The notes beneath the pieces were generated by a model, which made no database searches, was not told the DNA's origin, and was given only the letters and a program-made list of their open reading frames with translations. This document shows, one piece after another, positions 6,027 to 8,691 of a stretch of DNA of 8,691 nt. Numbering within the stretch: position 1 is the stretch's first letter; the number at the start of each line of letters is the position of its first letter. Where the stretch lies: assembly GCA_016293265.1 (NCBI GenBank), contig JAEDEN010000067.1:1-8691 (forward strand), in the 5' to 3' direction. Source of the stretch: Oscillospiraceae bacterium. GTDB taxonomy: Bacteria; Bacillota; Clostridia; Oscillospirales; Oscillospiraceae. The position numbers and the translations under genes were made by a program.

Positions 6027-6872
6027 TTAACCCTTGACAGCGCCCGCAGCCACACCCTTGATGATATGCTTCTGGCAGAAGAGGTAAACGATGATGATGG
6101 GGATAATGGACAGCATGATGATGGCCATGGTGGCGCCCAGGTCAACGGTGCCGTAGCTGCCCTTGAGGTACTGGACGTGGATGGGGATGGTCATGTACTT
6201 GGTGCGGTCCAGCACCAGGTAGGGCAGCAGGAAGTCGTTCCACACCCACATGGTCTGCAAAATACCCACGGAGATGAGGGTGGGCTTGAGCATAGGCAGC
6301 ACCACCAGGAAGAAGGTGCGGATGGGGCCGCAGCCGTCAATGGCGGCCGCCTCCTCGATCTCCAGGGGCAGGCCCTTGACGAAGCCCACGAACATGAAGA
6401 TGGCCAGGCCCGCACCGAAGCCCAGGTAAATAACGGGAATGGTATAGGGGGTGTTCAGCTTGAGCTGGTCGGCGGTGAAGCTCAGGGTGAACATGACCAT
6501 CTGGAAGGGGACGATCATGCTGAACAGGCACAGGTAGTAGAAGGCCTTTGCCGCAGCGCTCTGGACCCGGGCGATATACCAGGCGGTCATGGAGCAGAAC
6601 AGCAGGATCAAAAACACGGAAGCCACGGTGATGAACAGGGAGTACCACACGGACTTCATGAAGGGATAGTTGCCGAAGGTCATGCCCTTGATGTAGTTGT
6701 CAAAGCCCATGAAGCTGTCGGCGTTGGGCAGGGCGAAGGCGTCCAGGTTAACGTAGCTATTGGACTTGAAGGAGTTGTTGAGCACCTCGAAGATGGGGAT
6801 GATCCAAATCAGGCTCAACACCGCGAAGAAGGCAGTGAGGATCTTGCTGCCCAGGGAATAACGTTCTTTCAT
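6027..6872 (-). CDS. Carbohydrate ABC transporter permease, MalG-type
   Basis: A 281-residue inner-membrane protein of the MalG/binding-protein-dependent transport family (CUT1 type), with about six hydrophobic segments starting at LTAFFAVLSLIWIIPIF. The cytoplasmic EAA loop that docks the ATPase is clear: EAAAIDG at 174-180 followed by CGPIRTFFLVVLPMLKP. The C-terminus ends in KHIIKGVAAGAVKG, a common ending in this family. Its ATG overlaps the stop of the upstream permease by one base (TAATG on the minus strand, 6870-6874). A strong GAAGGAGGTC site lies at 6881-6890 inside the end of that gene, so translation of the two is probably coupled and would help give equal amounts of the two membrane subunits. 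The malQ neighbour suggests maltodextrin as substrate, but the permease sequence alone does not specify the sugar. Confidence 0.95.
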   Translation of the reverse strand: MKERYSLGSKILTAFFAVLSLIWIIPIFEVLNNSFKSNSYVNLDAFALPNADSFMGFDNYIKGMTFGNYPFMKSVWYSLFITVASVFLILLFCSMTAWYIARVQSAAAKAFYYLCLFSMIVPFQMVMFTLSFTADQLKLNTPYTIPVIYLGFGAGLAIFMFVGFVKGLPLEIEEAAAIDGCGPIRTFFLVVLPMLKPTLISVGILQTMWVWNDFLLPYLVLDRTKYMTIPIHVQYLKGSYGTVDLGATMAIIMLSIIPIIIVYLFCQKHIIKGVAAGAVKG

Positions 6873-7789
6873 TACTGCTGGACCTCCTTCGAGCGGGTGG
6901 CGGACTGCTGGGCGATGGCCAGGACTGCCACCAGGATAAAGAAGATAACCGCCTTGGCCTGGGCCACGCCGTGCCAGTTCTTGTTGATGTTGTAGGTGGA
7001 GTAGATGTTCAGGGCCAGCAGCTCGGTCATGTTGATCTTGGTGCCTCCGGCCATCACGCTGGGAAGGCCGCCGGTCAGGGCCATGTTCTGGTCGAACATC
7101 TTAAAGGAGTTGGTCAGTGTCAGGAAGGTGCAGATGGTAATGGAGGACATCACGTTGGGGATGATGACGTGGGTCAGGGTCTGCCACTTGGTGGCGCCGT
7201 CGATGCGGGCGGCCTCCAGCATATCCTCCGGCACGGATTGCAGGCCCGCGATGTAGATGATCATGATGTAGCCGATCTGCTGCCAGGCCACCAGGATCAC
7301 CAGTCCCCAGAAGCCGTAGGTGGCGCTGGCGGTGAGGTAAGTATTGTACTTCGCCAGGATGGCGTCAAAAATCATGGACCAGATGTAGCCCAGGACCACG
7401 CCGCCGATCAGGTTGGGCATGAAGAACACGGTGCGGAAGATGTTGCTGCCCCGCATCTTCTGGGTCAGGGCGTAGGCGATAGCGAAGGCCACCACGTTGA
7501 TCAGAATGATGGACACCACGGCAAAAGCCGCGGTATTCTTGAAGGCATTGAGAAAACCGGCATCCTTAAAGACCTTCACATAGTTGCTGATGCCCATCCA
7601 CTTGGCATCCCTGGGGGTATTGAAGTTGCAGAAGGAGAGGTAGATGCCCTGCAGGAAGGGCCAGATGAAGCCGATGCAGAAGGCCGCGAAAGTAGGCAGG
7701 AGGAACAGCCATGCGCACCGCTGGATAGGGCGGCGGATCAGCGCGCTGTTGACGGCGTTGGAATCGTAGGATGGTTTGCGCTTGCTCAA
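6872..7789 (-). CDS. Carbohydrate ABC transporter permease, MalF-type (TTG start)
   Basis: A 305-residue inner-membrane protein, the short Gram-positive MalF type without the large periplasmic loop of the E. coli protein. The first helix is around CAWLFLLPTFAAFCIGFIWP, and the EAA loop is EAARIDGA at 192-199 followed by TKWQTLTHVIIPNVMS. The proposed start is TTG at 7787-7789, giving MSKRKPSYDSN. It has GAGGGA at 7797-7802 seven bases upstream, and no ATG or GTG in a better position. The frame stays open to another TTG at 7876, which would add 29 residues rich in Gly, Arg and Pro and begin right beside the intercistronic hairpin; I reject that start. This gene partners the downstream MalG-type permease as a heterodimer and is separated from the solute-binding gene by 159 bases. 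Confidence 0.92.
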   Translation of the reverse strand: MSKRKPSYDSNAVNSALIRRPIQRCAWLFLLPTFAAFCIGFIWPFLQGIYLSFCNFNTPRDAKWMGISNYVKVFKDAGFLNAFKNTAAFAVVSIILINVVAFAIAYALTQKMRGSNIFRTVFFMPNLIGGVVLGYIWSMIFDAILAKYNTYLTASATYGFWGLVILVAWQQIGYIMIIYIAGLQSVPEDMLEAARIDGATKWQTLTHVIIPNVMSSITICTFLTLTNSFKMFDQNMALTGGLPSVMAGGTKINMTELLALNIYSTYNINKNWHGVAQAKAVIFFILVAVLAIAQQSATRSKEVQQ

Positions 7790-7879
7790 AGTAGTTCCCT
7801 CACTTTCTCTCTGGTTTCCCCGTCTGAGCGGGACGAAAGGTCCGCCGTGGGAGGGCCCTTCGGCTCGCCCGGACAAAGG

Positions 7880-7912
7880 AAAAGGGGGCGGGCAGATTGC
7901 CCGCCCCCTTTT
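7880..7912 (-). terminator. Intercistronic hairpin between binding-protein and permease genes
   Basis: A perfect 15-bp stem (7880-7894 pairing with 7898-7912) with a 3-base loop; the core is GGGGGCGGGCA / TGCCCGCCCCC. Read on the minus strand it lies 36 bases past the binding-protein stop and is followed by TTTTCCTTTG, a short and interrupted T-tract. It is best read as a partial terminator or 3'-end stabiliser that lets the binding protein be made in excess of the permeases, as in other sugar ABC operons. Full termination cannot be excluded, in which case the permeases would need their own promoter. Confidence 0.8.
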
Positions 7913-7948
7913 GATATCGTCCTTTTTGCGTTATGGAGCAGATGCGGC

Positions 7949-8691
7949 TCAGCCGTTCTGCACGCTGTACTCGTAAGCCCAGCCGTCCACGAAAGCGGTC
8001 TTGACGGCATCCCAGTTGGCGTCGGTCTGGTCAGCGGAGTAAGCAGCCAGAGCGGTGACAACGGTGGCGCGCCAGCTATCCACATTGGGGGTGTGGTTGA
8101 AGGCCCAGGTCACGGTGTAGTTGCCGTCGGCCATGTAGGCGTTGGCGTCGTTGAAGAACACGTTCTCGGACTCCTTGGCGTTCTTGAAGGGGATGGGGCC
8201 AAACTGCTCGGCCATCATCTTGGTGCCCTCGTCAGAGGTGACAACCCAGTAGATGAAGTCCAGAGTGGCGTCGATGTCCTCCTGGGGAGCCTTGGCGTTG
8301 ACGGCCCAGCAGTTCTCGGTGCCGCAGCACAGGCCGGCCTTCTCTTCGCCCTCAACACCGCAGTAGATGGGGATCATAGCCAGGTCCTCGGCCTTGAGGC
8401 CGGCGTCAATCAGGCCGGCAAACTCCCAGGTGCCGTTCTGATAGAACACAGCCTTGCCCTCCTTGAACTCGCCGCTGGACATATCGCCGGTGGCGGTGGG
8501 CAGGGAGGCCTTTTCGATGGAAGCGTTGTTGATGTACAGGTCCCAGATGTTGCGGTAGTTGTCCAGATAAGCGCCGGTAACGGTGGCGGGCTGCTCGGTC
8601 ACGCCGTCATCGCGGAACTCATAGAACAGGGGCATATTGGCCAGGTGGCCGGAGAAACGCCAGGAGGAGGAGCCGTCCAGGCCGGAGGAGG
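7949..8691 (-). CDS. Carbohydrate ABC transporter solute-binding protein, C-terminal part
   Basis: The 3' portion of an extracellular solute-binding protein (family 1); the frame is open to the right window edge and gives 246 residues, so the signal peptide and N-lobe are missing. The internal Met at 8635 is not the start because the preceding residues (SSWRFSGHLAN) continue a normal binding-protein sequence. Recognisable features are the YLDNYRNIWDLYIN helix, the GKAVFYQNGTWEFAGL segment, GTENCWAVNAKAPQEDIDATLDFIYWVVTSDEG and the FGPIPFKNA stretch typical of sugar-binding members. A Cys-Cys pair and a nearby Cys occur in GLCCGTENCW. The protein should be lipid-anchored on the outer membrane face and deliver a sugar to the two permeases encoded next. 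With malQ in the same operon, maltodextrin is the likely ligand. The operon promoter would lie outside the window. Confidence 0.92.
   Translation of the reverse strand, partial: SSGLDGSSSWRFSGHLANMPLFYEFRDDGVTEQPATVTGAYLDNYRNIWDLYINNASIEKASLPTATGDMSSGEFKEGKAVFYQNGTWEFAGLIDAGLKAEDLAMIPIYCGVEGEEKAGLCCGTENCWAVNAKAPQEDIDATLDFIYWVVTSDEGTKMMAEQFGPIPFKNAKESENVFFNDANAYMADGNYTVTWAFNHTPNVDSWRATVVTALAAYSADQTDANWDAVKTAFVDGWAYEYSVQNG

Overview
The window looks like a chromosomal segment of a GC-rich anaerobic Firmicute, most likely a gut Clostridia/Oscillospiraceae-type bacterium. This is inferred from Gram-positive-type lipoprotein and transporter genes, strong AAGGAGG-like ribosome binding sites, a ferredoxin-type DUF362 protein, a DUF4358 lipoprotein and a roughly 60-70% GC coding style. 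No rRNA, tRNA, CRISPR array, integrase, transposase or prophage gene was found.

Layout, left to right: (i) the 3' end of an unrecognised acidic protein (+), then a DUF362 protein with two [4Fe-4S] ferredoxin motifs (+), closed by a bidirectional terminator at 1396-1427. (ii) A lipoprotein on the minus strand with a repetitive Ser/Glu/Asp/Ala and Pro/Gln linker and a C-terminal DUF4358-like domain. It is divergent from (iii) a BrnQ-type branched-chain amino acid carrier (+). (iv) A small TspO/MBR membrane protein (+) in a lower-GC patch, preceded by a perfect 11-bp tandem repeat and followed by about 300 bases without a convincing gene, ending in a second bidirectional terminator at 4437-4478. 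(v) A minus-strand carbohydrate operon that enters from the right edge: solute-binding protein (5' end cut off), a strong intercistronic hairpin, two ABC permeases whose genes overlap by one base, and 4-alpha-glucanotransferase (malQ) 12 bases after the second permease.

How the genes work together: the right-hand operon is a coherent importer plus processing enzyme. The lipid-anchored binding protein captures a glucan, the two permeases move it across the membrane, and cytoplasmic MalQ disproportionates maltooligosaccharides, so maltodextrin is the likely substrate. No ATPase is encoded here; many Firmicutes use a shared MsmK/UgpC-type ATPase. The left-hand genes (DUF362 ferredoxin, DUF4358 lipoprotein, BrnQ, TspO) are separate transcription units with no evident common pathway.

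I see no convincing new multi-gene system. The points most worth a second look are the 18-bp repeat array in the lipoprotein gene, the hairpin-rich gap between binding-protein and permease genes, the 11-bp tandem repeat before tspO, and the composition shift around tspO.
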